The notes under the pieces were generated by a model. The model ran no database searches. It was not told the DNA's origin and saw only the letters and a list, made by a program, of their open reading frames with translations. The position numbers were made by a program, and so were the translations under genes. Shown here in pieces: positions 55,764-64,000 of a stretch of 64,000 nucleotides of DNA; position 1 is the first letter of the stretch, and each line of letters begins with the position of its first letter. Location of the stretch: assembly GCF_004803465.1 (NCBI RefSeq), contig NZ_SRSF01000012.1:1-64000 (forward strand), read 5' to 3'. The stretch is from Neolewinella litorea. Lineage in GTDB: Bacteria; Bacteroidota; Bacteroidia; Chitinophagales; Saprospiraceae.

Positions 55764-58700
55764 CTATTGCTCTACCCGGGTGATTCCGATCGGCTTGTCG
55801 GGGTCGTACCCGCCTTCTTCGAGTTCCTTGAAGGCCGGCTCCACCTCGTGGTATTCGGGGCGTTGCCCGCTGGTCATACGCTTGACGCTCACCCTTCCGC
55901 GGTTGAGGAGAACGATCAACGAAGGCAGCAACAACAACAGTACGACGGTGGCCGCCAGCAATCCGAACGCCACCGAAATGGCCATGGGAATGAGAAACTG
56001 CGCCTGCCGGCTTTTTTCGAGCAGCAGGGGGGCCAGACCGGCGAAGGTAGTCACCGAAGTAAGCAGGATGGGCCGGAAGCGGCTGCGGCCGGCTTCGTTG
56101 AGGGCCTCCATCATATTCATTCCACTGCGGATATTGTCGTTGTAGGTGGCAATGAAGACCAGGCCATCGTTGACGATGATGCCCACCAGGGCGATAATCC
56201 CCAGGCCGGAGAAAAGGGAAATGGGCTTGCCCATCAGCCAGTGGCCGAGGATCACGCCAATCAGTCCGAACGGCAGCAGGAAGAATAGCAGACTCGCCTG
56301 TCCGATCGACCGGAAAGTTAGCGCCACTACGAAGAACATTAATCCCAGCACCACCGGCAGGACGATCTGCAGGGAGGCCGCCGTTTTTTGCTGGTTGCGT
56401 ACCTGTCCGTCGGCTACCGTGGAAACGCCGGGGTAGTTACGCAGTACCCGGGGAATGATCTCGTCGGCCACCAGCGCGTTGACGTCGGTTACGGATACGG
56501 AGTTGTCGGCGATGTCCGCCTCCACCTTCACCTCGCGCTTGCCGTCCGTGTGGTTAATGGCGATGACGCCCCGCTGCGGCTCCAGGTTAACAATCTCGGA
56601 GACCGGATAGGCCCCGCCGCCGGCCACCCGGATGCGCATGTTGTTCAGGTCGGCCAGGCTGCGGCGGCTGTCCTCGCCGTACCGCAGCCACACGCGCACC
56701 TCGTCTTCTCCGCGCTGCAGGCGCTGGGCCTCGGCCCCGAAGAAGGCGGCACGCACCTGCCCGACGATGTCCTGCAGGTCCAGGCCCAGGTAGCGGGCCT
56801 TGTCCTTGAGGGATATGTTGATCTCCCGCAGGCCTTCCTGATCGTTGTCGACCACGTCGGTAAGTTCGGCCATCTGCTCCAGTTCGGCCTTGACGTCTTC
56901 GGTGGCCTTTTCCAGTTCCTCGATGTTGTTGCCCACCAGGCTCACACTAACGGGCTTGCCGAAGAACGAGCGCCCGCCGTAACTGAGAATCTCCGCCTCC
57001 TCGATGGGGCCGACTTCCTCGCGGATGGCGTTTTGTACGTCCCGCAGGGCCAGGTCGCCGCGCTCCTCGCCGGGCAGCAGGGCGATGGTCGCCGAACCCT
57101 GGTAGGTGGTAGGGCCAAGGCGGATCTCAATTCGTTCGACGACCTCGCGGCCGTCGTCAAAGACCTCGGCGCTCATGCGTTCGTTGACGCGCTGGGCCGC
57201 CGCCTGTATGCGCTGGAGTATCTCCCGCGTCTTGTCTTCGGGCGTTCCGGCGGGCATCTGCAGGGTCACGGCTACGTCGTCGCTCTCGATAATGGGAAAG
57301 AAGGTGGTCTTAACGAAGCCGCCACCAACCAAACCGACGCTCAGAAAGAGCACGGCCACGCAGATCGCCAGCGTAAGAAATTTGAAGCGCATGGTCCAGT
57401 TCAGGACCGGCGCGTACATCCGGTCGCGCAGCAGGTTCATCAGCCCGTCGAACCGCCGCTGCAGCCAGTTGGGCTTATTATCCTTGTCGAGTGCCCGGGA
57501 ATGCGCGATGTGGGTAGGCAATATGACGGCCCCCTCCACCAGGGAGAAGATCAGAGAGAAAATGACCACTATTGCCATCTCCAGGAAGAAATCACCCAGG
57601 CTGCCGTCCAGGAAGAAGAAGCTGGAAAAGGCGATGACGGTGGTGATGATGGCGGCGAATACCGCGCCGAGTACGTCCATTGTGCCGTCCAACGCCGCTT
57701 TCACCCGTGGCAGTCCCTTCTCGTGGTAGCTGTAGATGTTTTCCCCGATCACGATGCCGTCGTCGACCAGGATGCCGATCACGATGATCATACCGAAGAG
57801 GGAGATGACGTTGAGCGTCACGTCAAGGGCGTTGGCGATGATGAACATGCCCGCAAAGCTGATCGGGATCGACAGCGCTACCCAGAAGGCCAATCGCCAG
57901 TGCAGGAAGACCGCCAGCAGCAGGGCCACGATCACGAACCCCTGTATTCCGTTGGTCTGCAGGGTATTCATCCGCTGCCGCAGGGTCACGCTGGCGTCGC
58001 TGATCACGGTGGCCTGGATGGTCAGGTTTTCCTCGTTGAAGCGTTCGATGTACCCCTTCACCATATCGGTGATGGTAAGCATATCCTCTTCCAGGGTATT
58101 CTGCACGTTGATGCTCACGCTGGGCGTTCCGTCGAGGTAGGTGCGGTTGGGCTGGTCGGCCCAGCGGTCGCGCACGGTGGCCACCTGGCTGAGGCGCACC
58201 GTGCCCCCCTCCGGCGTGGTCTTCACCACGATGTCTTTAAGTCCGTCGGCGTAGTATTCCTTGTTGCGGGCGCGCAGCAGGAGTTCTTCCTTGACGCCCT
58301 TTACCGTTCCGCCAGTGATGTCCACGTTGGTGCGCCGCACGGCATCCGCCGCTTCCTGGAAGGTGAGTCCGTAGGCTTGCAGGTCCGCCTCCCGGAAGGC
58401 GATTTCGATCTCTTCGTTGGGGAAGCCCGCAAGCTCTACCTTGGAGATGCCCTCCATGGCCAGCAGGTCGTCCTCAACCTGACGAGCGGCCGCTTTGAGG
58501 GCACTCAGGCTCACGCCCTCGCCGGACAGCGCGAAGGTGATGGCCCGCCCGAGCCGTTCCTGTTTGAAAATTACCGGGGGTTCCATCCCCACCGGGAAGC
58601 TGTTGATGCGGTCTACCTCGTTCTTCACTTCCTGCAGCACCAGGTCGGTGTCGTAGCCCTTGAGCACCTCCACGGTGATGTTGCCGCTGTTCTCCGAGCT

Positions 58701-58952
58701 CACGCTGGTGTAGCGTTCGATGCCGGTCAGGCCCTTGAGGTTTTCCTCGATTTTGTTGACGATGCCCTCCTCTACTTCCTCGGGGCTGGCGCCGGGGTAG
58801 ATCACCTGGATGGTAATGGTGCGGCTGGCAAATTCCGGAAAGAAAGTGGACTTCATCTGCAGCAGGCTCACCCCTCCCATGAGGAGCAGTCCGAACATGA
58901 TGAGGTTGGCCGCGACCGGGTACTTGATGAAGTAGTGAATAAATCCTCTCAT
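55764..58952 (-). CDS. RND efflux permease (inner-membrane pump)
   Basis: A 1062-residue RND transporter with 12 membrane helices and two large periplasmic loops. The N-terminus MRGFIHYFIKYPVAANLIMF, the GASPEEVEEGIVNKIEENLKGL segment, and TM4 with GILVDDGIVIGENI (carrying the conserved D pair) place it among HAE1/hydrophobe exporters. C-terminal TM10-TM12 region has NDGLVFIATYND and RFRPILLTSVTTFAGLAPLL. It uses the proton gradient to export hydrophobic compounds together with the adaptor encoded 9 bases upstream. No outer-membrane channel gene is adjacent. Confidence 0.93.
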   Translation of the reverse strand: MRGFIHYFIKYPVAANLIMFGLLLMGGVSLLQMKSTFFPEFASRTITIQVIYPGASPEEVEEGIVNKIEENLKGLTGIERYTSVSSENSGNITVEVLKGYDTDLVLQEVKNEVDRINSFPVGMEPPVIFKQERLGRAITFALSGEGVSLSALKAAARQVEDDLLAMEGISKVELAGFPNEEIEIAFREADLQAYGLTFQEAADAVRRTNVDITGGTVKGVKEELLLRARNKEYYADGLKDIVVKTTPEGGTVRLSQVATVRDRWADQPNRTYLDGTPSVSINVQNTLEEDMLTITDMVKGYIERFNEENLTIQATVISDASVTLRQRMNTLQTNGIQGFVIVALLLAVFLHWRLAFWVALSIPISFAGMFIIANALDVTLNVISLFGMIIVIGILVDDGIVIGENIYSYHEKGLPRVKAALDGTMDVLGAVFAAIITTVIAFSSFFFLDGSLGDFFLEMAIVVIFSLIFSLVEGAVILPTHIAHSRALDKDNKPNWLQRRFDGLMNLLRDRMYAPVLNWTMRFKFLTLAICVAVLFLSVGLVGGGFVKTTFFPIIESDDVAVTLQMPAGTPEDKTREILQRIQAAAQRVNERMSAEVFDDGREVVERIEIRLGPTTYQGSATIALLPGEERGDLALRDVQNAIREEVGPIEEAEILSYGGRSFFGKPVSVSLVGNNIEELEKATEDVKAELEQMAELTDVVDNDQEGLREINISLKDKARYLGLDLQDIVGQVRAAFFGAEAQRLQRGEDEVRVWLRYGEDSRRSLADLNNMRIRVAGGGAYPVSEIVNLEPQRGVIAINHTDGKREVKVEADIADNSVSVTDVNALVADEIIPRVLRNYPGVSTVADGQVRNQQKTAASLQIVLPVVLGLMFFVVALTFRSIGQASLLFFLLPFGLIGVILGHWLMGKPISLFSGLGIIALVGIIVNDGLVFIATYNDNIRSGMNMMEALNEAGRSRFRPILLTSVTTFAGLAPLLLEKSRQAQFLIPMAISVAFGLLAATVVLLLLLPSLIVLLNRGRVSVKRMTSGQRPEYHEVEPAFKELEEGGYDPDKPIGITRVEQ

Positions 58953-58961
58953 GGTTACGGC

Positions 58962-60161
58962 TTACTTAAGGCTGCTGGATAGTTCCGAGCCCCCGTCGGC
59001 GGCGGCCGCGGCGGCGGGGGTGCTGGTATCCGTGGGCTCGGCGATACGTACCAGCATGCCGTCAAAGGCACCGGGTACCGTGCTCGTGAGCAGCTGGTCG
59101 CCGTCGGACAGGCCGCTCACGATCGCCGTGCGGCGGTTGGCCTTGCGCACGGTGACGGGCTGCAGGGAGAGCAGGGAATCGTTGCGCACCACGTACACCT
59201 GCTGCTCGTCGATGAGCAGCGTGCGGTCGATCTCCACCACGTTGTCCAGGGTGCGGGCGGCGGCCTCCCCGCGCATGTACATGCCTTCGCGCAGGCCTTC
59301 GCCGCTGACGCCGATGTAGACTTCCACCGTCTGCGAGCCCTCGTCGATCTGGTCGCTGATGCGGCGAATGGTGCCCGTCCAGCGGCCGTCGATGTCCTCA
59401 CTATAGAGGTCCACCTTACCCCCCGTCTGCAGGTAGCTCAGGTCGGAAAGGGGTACCGTGGCCACCAGTTCGTAATAGCCCGTGGCCATGAGTTCGCCGA
59501 GCGCCTGACCGGGCCGTACCACCGCCCCGCGATCGATCATCACCTGCGTGAGCACTCCGGCAAAGGGGGCTCGGATCAGGTATTTGCTCAGGCGTTCCTC
59601 CAGGCTCTTGATGTTGTAGTACTGGGTAAAGAGGTTACGTCCGGCCACGAACAGCTTTTCCCGCTGGTCGGCGGCCGTGGGCAGCGGAGGCAGGGGCTCG
59701 TCCACGTTGAAGTTGTCCAGGTAGGTCTCCCAGGCCGGAAAGCTTTCGGGGTAGTCGATCTTCAGGTCGGGCATGATCTGGGCGATCGAGTTCAACAGCG
59801 TGGCCTTCTGGGCCTGCAGGTTGAGGCGGGGCTCGGTGTCGTCGATGCGCAGGATCACCTCCCCCTTGGGAAAGTAGGTACCCTCCTTCAGCGGCCGGCC
59901 GGTTTCTTCCACCATGCCACCCACTTCGCTGTAGAGTTCAATCTTGTTGTAGGCCTGCAAGCGCCCCTGTACATCCAGGGTGGTAGCGATATCGGCGTTG
60001 TTCACCGTGCGGGTTTCCACGGTACGGACCCGCTTTTCCACCGGACGCCGCGGGGCCTCCTCCTTAAGGGAAGATAGGTAGCGCATGCCGAAAAACCCGA
60101 GCGCAATGATGCCGGCACCCAGCAGGAATTTTAGTACGTTTCTTACGGTCTTGTTTTTCAT
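58962..60161 (-). CDS. RND efflux periplasmic adaptor (membrane-fusion protein)
   Basis: A 399-residue adaptor. N-terminal helix (VLKFLLGAGIIALGFFGMRYL) as an uncleaved membrane anchor or signal, lipoyl/barrel-hybrid halves (NKIELYSEVGGMVEE and YLIRAPFAGVLTQVMIDRGAVVRPGQALGEL), an alpha-helical hairpin between, and a C-terminal domain with SDGDQLLTSTVPGAFDGMLVRI. It links the permease to an outer-membrane channel. The gene lies 9 bases before the permease on the minus strand, so one transcript is expected. Confidence 0.92.
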   Translation of the reverse strand: MKNKTVRNVLKFLLGAGIIALGFFGMRYLSSLKEEAPRRPVEKRVRTVETRTVNNADIATTLDVQGRLQAYNKIELYSEVGGMVEETGRPLKEGTYFPKGEVILRIDDTEPRLNLQAQKATLLNSIAQIMPDLKIDYPESFPAWETYLDNFNVDEPLPPLPTAADQREKLFVAGRNLFTQYYNIKSLEERLSKYLIRAPFAGVLTQVMIDRGAVVRPGQALGELMATGYYELVATVPLSDLSYLQTGGKVDLYSEDIDGRWTGTIRRISDQIDEGSQTVEVYIGVSGEGLREGMYMRGEAAARTLDNVVEIDRTLLIDEQQVYVVRNDSLLSLQPVTVRKANRRTAIVSGLSDGDQLLTSTVPGAFDGMLVRIAEPTDTSTPAAAAAADGGSELSSSLK

Positions 60162-60278
60162 AACTGCTGGATTGGGGTGGGCCGGGGTGACAGGTAGGAA
60201 ACCGGCGGAATGAAGTTGGGTTGCAACCGGTGGATCAATACAACATCAAGGGGGCGCGGACGCGGGTGCCGTATCGGG

Positions 60279-61049
60279 TCAAAAGGGCCAGAATGCCTTG
60301 GCCAGCGCACCCACGATCACTAAGATAAGCAATCGGTAGGCCCAGACACCGGCCCGCGGGTGGTTGGCCGCGTGTCGGGCCGTCAGGTACCCGCCCACCG
60401 TCTGCCCGATGGCCATAAGCAGCCCGATCTCCCAGTCGATCAATCCGCGCCAGGCAAAGATAGCCACCGCTACGGCGGTATAGATCAGCACTACGATGCC
60501 CTTGACCACATTCGCCTGGATGATCTCGTACTTGGCCACCAGTACCATCAGGGCCAGGAAAAAGATCCCCATGCCCATCTGGATGAAGCCGCCGTAGATA
60601 CCAAGAGCGAAAAAGGCCGGTACGGCAATCCAGAGCGAGAGGGGTTTCTTGGCCGGTTCGGTGCGCAGCCACCGCTTGGGGTTCACCAGTACGACCAGTA
60701 GCATCACGAACAGCAGGTAGCGGAAAATGGACCGATAAGTGGCGTTATCGACGACCAGACTCAGCCAAATGCCCACCAGCGCACCCAGGGTGGCTACCAG
60801 AATGATGCCCCACATGTCGCGGCGGTGCTGGTCGGAAAGCGACAGTCGCCCGCCCCGCTGGAAGGCCCAGGTACCGGCCGCGCTCTGGGTTACGATGCCG
60901 ACGCGGTTGGTGGCGTTGGCCACGTCGGCCGGCAGGCCGAGGACCTCCATGAGGATGGTCAGGGTGATGGCGCTTCCGTTGCCGGACAGGGTATTGATGC
61001 CGCCGGCCAGCAGGGAGCCAACCAGGGCAATGAGGTAGTCGACGATCAA
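60279..61049 (-). CDS. TauE/SafE (sulfite exporter family) membrane protein
   Basis: A 256-residue protein with 8 hydrophobic segments in two repeats: LIALVGSLLAGGINTLSGNGSAITLTILMEVLGLPADVANATNRV and, later, FFALGIYGGFIQMGMGIFFLALMVLVA, the TauE signatures. It probably transports sulfur-containing or other anions. The TTG at 61049 is chosen as start because it overlaps the RDD stop (TTGA) and gives the family N-terminus; a longer frame to 61214 runs antisense over the RDD gene. A 117-base gap separates it from the RND adaptor. Confidence 0.87.
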   Translation of the reverse strand: MIVDYLIALVGSLLAGGINTLSGNGSAITLTILMEVLGLPADVANATNRVGIVTQSAAGTWAFQRGGRLSLSDQHRRDMWGIILVATLGALVGIWLSLVVDNATYRSIFRYLLFVMLLVVLVNPKRWLRTEPAKKPLSLWIAVPAFFALGIYGGFIQMGMGIFFLALMVLVAKYEIIQANVVKGIVVLIYTAVAVAIFAWRGLIDWEIGLLMAIGQTVGGYLTARHAANHPRAGVWAYRLLILVIVGALAKAFWPF

Positions 61050-61780
61050 CGGGTAAGTACGATATAGTCCAGCAAAAGGGTCTCCAGAAACTGCTCGGCG
61101 TCCGCTGCGGCTTCCTCCGGATCGATGCCCAGCAAACCGGCCAGCCGCGCTCCGGCCAGCTGTACGGCCTCCCGGTGGGCGGCGTTGCGGTAGCGGCGGT
61201 AGCGCAGGAGGCATTCCTGTACAGTGAGCATATCCGCTTCGGCAAGCCGTTGCACAGCCGGATAGCGGGCCCGGTGCTGCTCACGGTTGCGGATGGTAAG
61301 TACGTCGGCCAGACTGAGGTCGGCGGCCGGATCATCCTGTATGACGACCGTGCGGGCCACGATGTCGCCCAGCCGCTGACTGCGCCCGCCGGTGGTGATG
61401 AACAGTAGGGCCAGCGTACCGGCGGTAAAAAGTACGTCGGGAAGCAGGAAGAGCGCCCGGGTCAGGTGGTCCGCCGGGGTGAGCTCCTCGCCGTCCAGCC
61501 GGATCACCCGCAGGTGGAGCAGGCGTTTGCCGACCGTCCGCCCGCTCCCCAGCCACTCCGAAACGAAGAAGTAGAGCACCGCCCAGAAAATCGGCCCCAG
61601 GCGAAGGGCCACCTCGCGGTTAAACCCCGAACCGAACTGCTCGGCCGTGTAGAGTACCACGAGGTAAGCTACCAATAGTACCACCGCGTCGATCAGCCAG
61701 GCCCCGATACGGGTGCCAATGCGCGCCGTTTCGCAGTCGATGCTGACATTCTGGGTGGTATGGATGGTGACGGACGGCAT
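61046..61780 (-). CDS. RDD family membrane protein with helical C-terminus
   Basis: A 244-residue protein. The RDD domain has R and D-rich RIGTRIGAWLIDAVVLLVAYLVVL, SGRTVGKRLLHLRVIR and QRLGDIVARTVV, with four membrane segments. The C-terminal 80 residues (EQHRARYPAVQRLAEADMLTV... LLLDYIVL) are helical and cytoplasmic. RDD proteins may carry ions or small solutes. The TGA stop overlaps the TauE start, so the two are coupled. It is divergent from the histidine kinase (112-base gap). Confidence 0.85.
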   Translation of the reverse strand: MPSVTIHTTQNVSIDCETARIGTRIGAWLIDAVVLLVAYLVVLYTAEQFGSGFNREVALRLGPIFWAVLYFFVSEWLGSGRTVGKRLLHLRVIRLDGEELTPADHLTRALFLLPDVLFTAGTLALLFITTGGRSQRLGDIVARTVVIQDDPAADLSLADVLTIRNREQHRARYPAVQRLAEADMLTVQECLLRYRRYRNAAHREAVQLAGARLAGLLGIDPEEAAADAEQFLETLLLDYIVLTR

Positions 61781-61892
61781 CTGGATGACGCCAAAGTTAC
61801 TAAACCTTTAAAGGCATTACCGTGCTGTATACTAGCCAGGCCTCCGCGCGTACTATTTTCTGCCCGTCTTCCCGCTGCAGCCTTTCCACCCC

Positions 61893-63308
61893 ATGAGTAA
61901 GAAATCGATATACCTCATCATCGGCCTGATCGTGACGGCCATTGTAGGTCTCATCATCCTTCAGCTGCGTCTGATCCAGACCGGACTGGAAGTGAACAAG
62001 GAACGCTACGACCGAGCCATTCAGAGTGCCCTGAAGAAAGTGGCCGACGAGGTCGAGGACGACGAGGAAGATGAAATCCGCCTCACCCTGAACAACGGCT
62101 ATGCCGGCGGGGTACCCGACGGCCTCTACGGCGAACTCCTCATCGGCACCCGCTCACCAGGATTACTCAGCACCCGTTCCATCCGCATCAGCCCCAACTC
62201 TTTCCGCCTGCGCGCCCAGTTCGCCAACCGTAACCTGGATGAAAGGATCGACCGCGAGGCCATCCACCAGAAGTTGATGAAGGAACTCCGCAACGCGGGC
62301 GTCAACGACCCCCTGGAATACGGCATCTACGATACCCGCCAGCAACGCTTCATCTCCCGCAACGGCCGGTTGCTGTCGCCGGCCGGGTCCGATACCTCCC
62401 GCCATCAGGATCTGATGCACGGCGACTACGTCGTGAGCCTCTTCGACGAAGACGCCACGGTACCCGGTGAGATCAGGGCCTACAGCCCCGATAAGAACAG
62501 TGTCATCTACAGTTCGCTCTACGGCAACTTCGCCGTCAGCCTGCTCTTCGTGCTCATCATCCTGGGCTGCTTCATCTATACGATCTACGTCATCCTGATG
62601 CAGAAGAAGGTCTCGGAAATGAAGACCGACTTCATCAACAACATGACGCACGAGTTCAAAACGCCCATCGCCACCATCTCCCTGGCTACCGACAGCATCG
62701 TCAGTCCGCGCATCAGCGGCGACCCTACGAAGGTTCAGCGCTTCGCCCGGATCATCAAACAGGAGAACAAAAGGATGAACGATCAGGTAGAAAAGGTCCT
62801 GCAGATGGCAAAACTCGATAAATCGCGCCTGAATCTTAACCTGACTGCCGTGGACCTTAACGAAGTAGTACAGAGCGCCGTGGAATATATCTGCCTTCAG
62901 GTGGAACCGCGCGGCGGCACCGTTACTACCGATCTGCGCGCCGACCCCTCCGTGGTGGAGGGCGACCTGACGCACCTTTCCAGCCTGATTAATAACCTGC
63001 TGGATAATGCGAATAAATATTCCCCGGACGCCCCGCGCATCACCGTAACCACTACAAATGTGGCCCGCGGCGTGCAGGTAACGGTGGCCGACCAGGGCTT
63101 AGGAATGACCCGCGAAGCACGAAAAAACATTTTCGACCGTTTTTACCGGGTACATACGGGTGATCGCCACGATGTTAAAGGGTTCGGATTGGGCCTTTCT
63201 TACGTTAAAACGATTACCGAGGTACACGGCGGAAGTATCGAGGTAAAGAGCGAGCTCGGAAAGGGCAGCAGTTTTATCGTCACCTTTCCTTACCGACAGC
63301 CCGATTAA
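61893..63308 (+). CDS. Sensor histidine kinase
   Basis: A 471-residue two-component kinase. It has two membrane segments (about residues 6-25 and 210-232), a 180-residue periplasmic sensor part with an acidic stretch VEDDEEDEIRL, then the DHp domain with H253 in NNMTHEFKTPIATIS. The ATPase domain follows: N box NNLLDNANKYSP, G1 ADQGLGM and G2 GFGLGLSYV. No HAMP domain is evident. The signal sensed is unknown. It pairs with the response regulator 39 bases downstream. Confidence 0.93.
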   Translation: MSKKSIYLIIGLIVTAIVGLIILQLRLIQTGLEVNKERYDRAIQSALKKVADEVEDDEEDEIRLTLNNGYAGGVPDGLYGELLIGTRSPGLLSTRSIRISPNSFRLRAQFANRNLDERIDREAIHQKLMKELRNAGVNDPLEYGIYDTRQQRFISRNGRLLSPAGSDTSRHQDLMHGDYVVSLFDEDATVPGEIRAYSPDKNSVIYSSLYGNFAVSLLFVLIILGCFIYTIYVILMQKKVSEMKTDFINNMTHEFKTPIATISLATDSIVSPRISGDPTKVQRFARIIKQENKRMNDQVEKVLQMAKLDKSRLNLNLTAVDLNEVVQSAVEYICLQVEPRGGTVTTDLRADPSVVEGDLTHLSSLINNLLDNANKYSPDAPRITVTTTNVARGVQVTVADQGLGMTREARKNIFDRFYRVHTGDRHDVKGFGLGLSYVKTITEVHGGSIEVKSELGKGSSFIVTFPYRQPD

Positions 63309-63347
63309 AAGCATATCGATACCATTAGTATTTAAAGCACCCATGCA

Positions 63348-64000
63348 ATGAGCGATTCCAACCCCATCGAAGCCAAACTACTCCTCGTAGAGGACGACCG
63401 CAATTTTGGCGACGTACTGAGGTCTTACCTGGAAGCCCACGATTACGACGTCACCCTGGCCACCGATGGCGTAGCCGGTCTGGAAGCCTACCGCCGCGGC
63501 GAGTGGGACCTCTGCATCTTCGACGTGATGATGCCCCGCCTAAGCGGTTTCGAACTGGCCAAGAAGATCCGGGAGAACGACGCCCAGACCCCCATCATCT
63601 TCCTGACCGCCAAGGCCATGAAGGACGACGTCCTCAACGGCTTCGAACTCGGGGCCGACGATTACATCACCAAGCCCTTCAACAGCGAGGAATTGCTGGC
63701 CCGCATCAACGTTATTCTTCGTCGCAGCCAGACGCCCACCGACCCGAAGGAGGAACAGACCGATTTCGAGTTCGGCAATTTCCACTTCAACTTCCCCCTG
63801 CGCATCCTCACCTTTACCGACGAAAACGGCCAGAAGAGCAAGGATAAACTCAGTCCCAAGGAAGCCCAGCTCCTGCGCCTGTTCGCCATCAACAAAAACG
63901 ACATCCTGAGCCGCAGCGAGGCCCTGACGAAGATCTGGGGCGAAGACAATTACTTCACGGCGCGGTCCATGGACGTATTCGTCACCAAACTGCGCAAGTA
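63348..64000 (+). CDS. OmpR/PhoB-type response regulator, cut by window end
   Basis: The frame runs from ATG 63348 to the window end without a stop (217 codons seen). Receiver domain: AKLLLVEDDRNF (acidic pocket), D59 in IFDVMMPR, T in FLTAKA and K in ITKPF. From about residue 130 a winged-helix output domain of the OmpR/PhoB kind begins (LSPKEAQLLRLFAINKND, LTKIWGEDNYFTARSMDVFVTKLRK). It is the partner of the kinase at 61893, in the same operon. The protein is missing only a few C-terminal residues. Confidence 0.92.
   Translation, partial: MSDSNPIEAKLLLVEDDRNFGDVLRSYLEAHDYDVTLATDGVAGLEAYRRGEWDLCIFDVMMPRLSGFELAKKIRENDAQTPIIFLTAKAMKDDVLNGFELGADDYITKPFNSEELLARINVILRRSQTPTDPKEEQTDFEFGNFHFNFPLRILTFTDENGQKSKDKLSPKEAQLLRLFAINKNDILSRSEALTKIWGEDNYFTARSMDVFVTKLRK

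Noticed and set aside
56388-58982. 864-residue rightward open frame
   Set aside because: It is the antisense of the RND permease gene, with low-complexity His, Asp and Gly-rich composition typical of shadow frames.

Overview
The window looks like a high-GC (about 60 percent by eye) marine-type Bacteroidota chromosome, most like the Saprospiria/Lewinella group. Supporting signs are type IX secretion C-terminal sorting modules on two large secreted proteins, the Bacteroidota -7 promoter word TAnnTTTG next to several genes, weak or absent Shine-Dalgarno sites, and families common in that phylum (DUF2490, DUF3108, DUF3500, DUF4230, stand-alone TonB plug lipoprotein, K+-dependent membrane pyrophosphatase). 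No tRNA, rRNA, CRISPR array or prophage was found.

Layout. 0-0.6 kb: one end of an IS66-type element inserted into another transposase gene. 0.7-4.5 kb: NmrA-like reductase, a rhodanese plus sulfide:quinone oxidoreductase pair, and an amidohydrolase. 4.5-15.8 kb: a DUF3500 lipoprotein, then two copies of a YceI + outer-membrane barrel cassette flanking DUF2200, alcohol dehydrogenase, NhaD antiporter, DUF2490 and a PiT/CysP-type anion permease; the second barrel carries a poly-G frameshift. 15.9-22.3 kb: a leftward cluster of a 1396-residue T9SS cargo protein, two 177-residue tail-collar proteins, a leucine-rich repeat protein and a small exported protein. 22.8-29.2 kb: a decayed YdeI gene, purK, and two long arrays of 81-85 bp palindromic repeats around a Uma2 nuclease gene, then the membrane pyrophosphatase. 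29.3-36.3 kb: a PhoD-like phosphatase diverging from a SAM-I riboswitch operon (PLP decarboxylase, metY, DinB, metX). 36.3-46.3 kb: GH25 lysozyme, a lipoprotein, MATE pump, GatA, VOC, OmpA, carotenoid desaturase, RNase P RNA, sulfatase and cupin. 46.3-64 kb: ROK kinase, peroxiredoxin, LysE, RuvC, flippase-like protein, DUF3108, DUF4230, thrS, GtrA, nucleotidase, a two-gene RND pump, TauE/RDD pair, and a histidine kinase/response regulator cut by the window end.

Most genes are ordinary chromosomal housekeeping or envelope functions. The unusual content is intergenic: at least five repeat families, several built from palindromes. The strongest candidate for something undescribed is the Uma2-associated repeat array. 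It contains two extra copies of the last codons of a Uma2 gene that differ from the intact gene only at synonymous positions, as if other Uma2 genes had been gained and deleted within the array. Second-tier candidates are a 26-bp-period hairpin array with covarying stems downstream of the ROK gene, the collar/LRR/T9SS cluster, and a PLP decarboxylase placed directly under a methionine riboswitch. Two single-base deletions in G or C runs could be real or could be sequencing errors.
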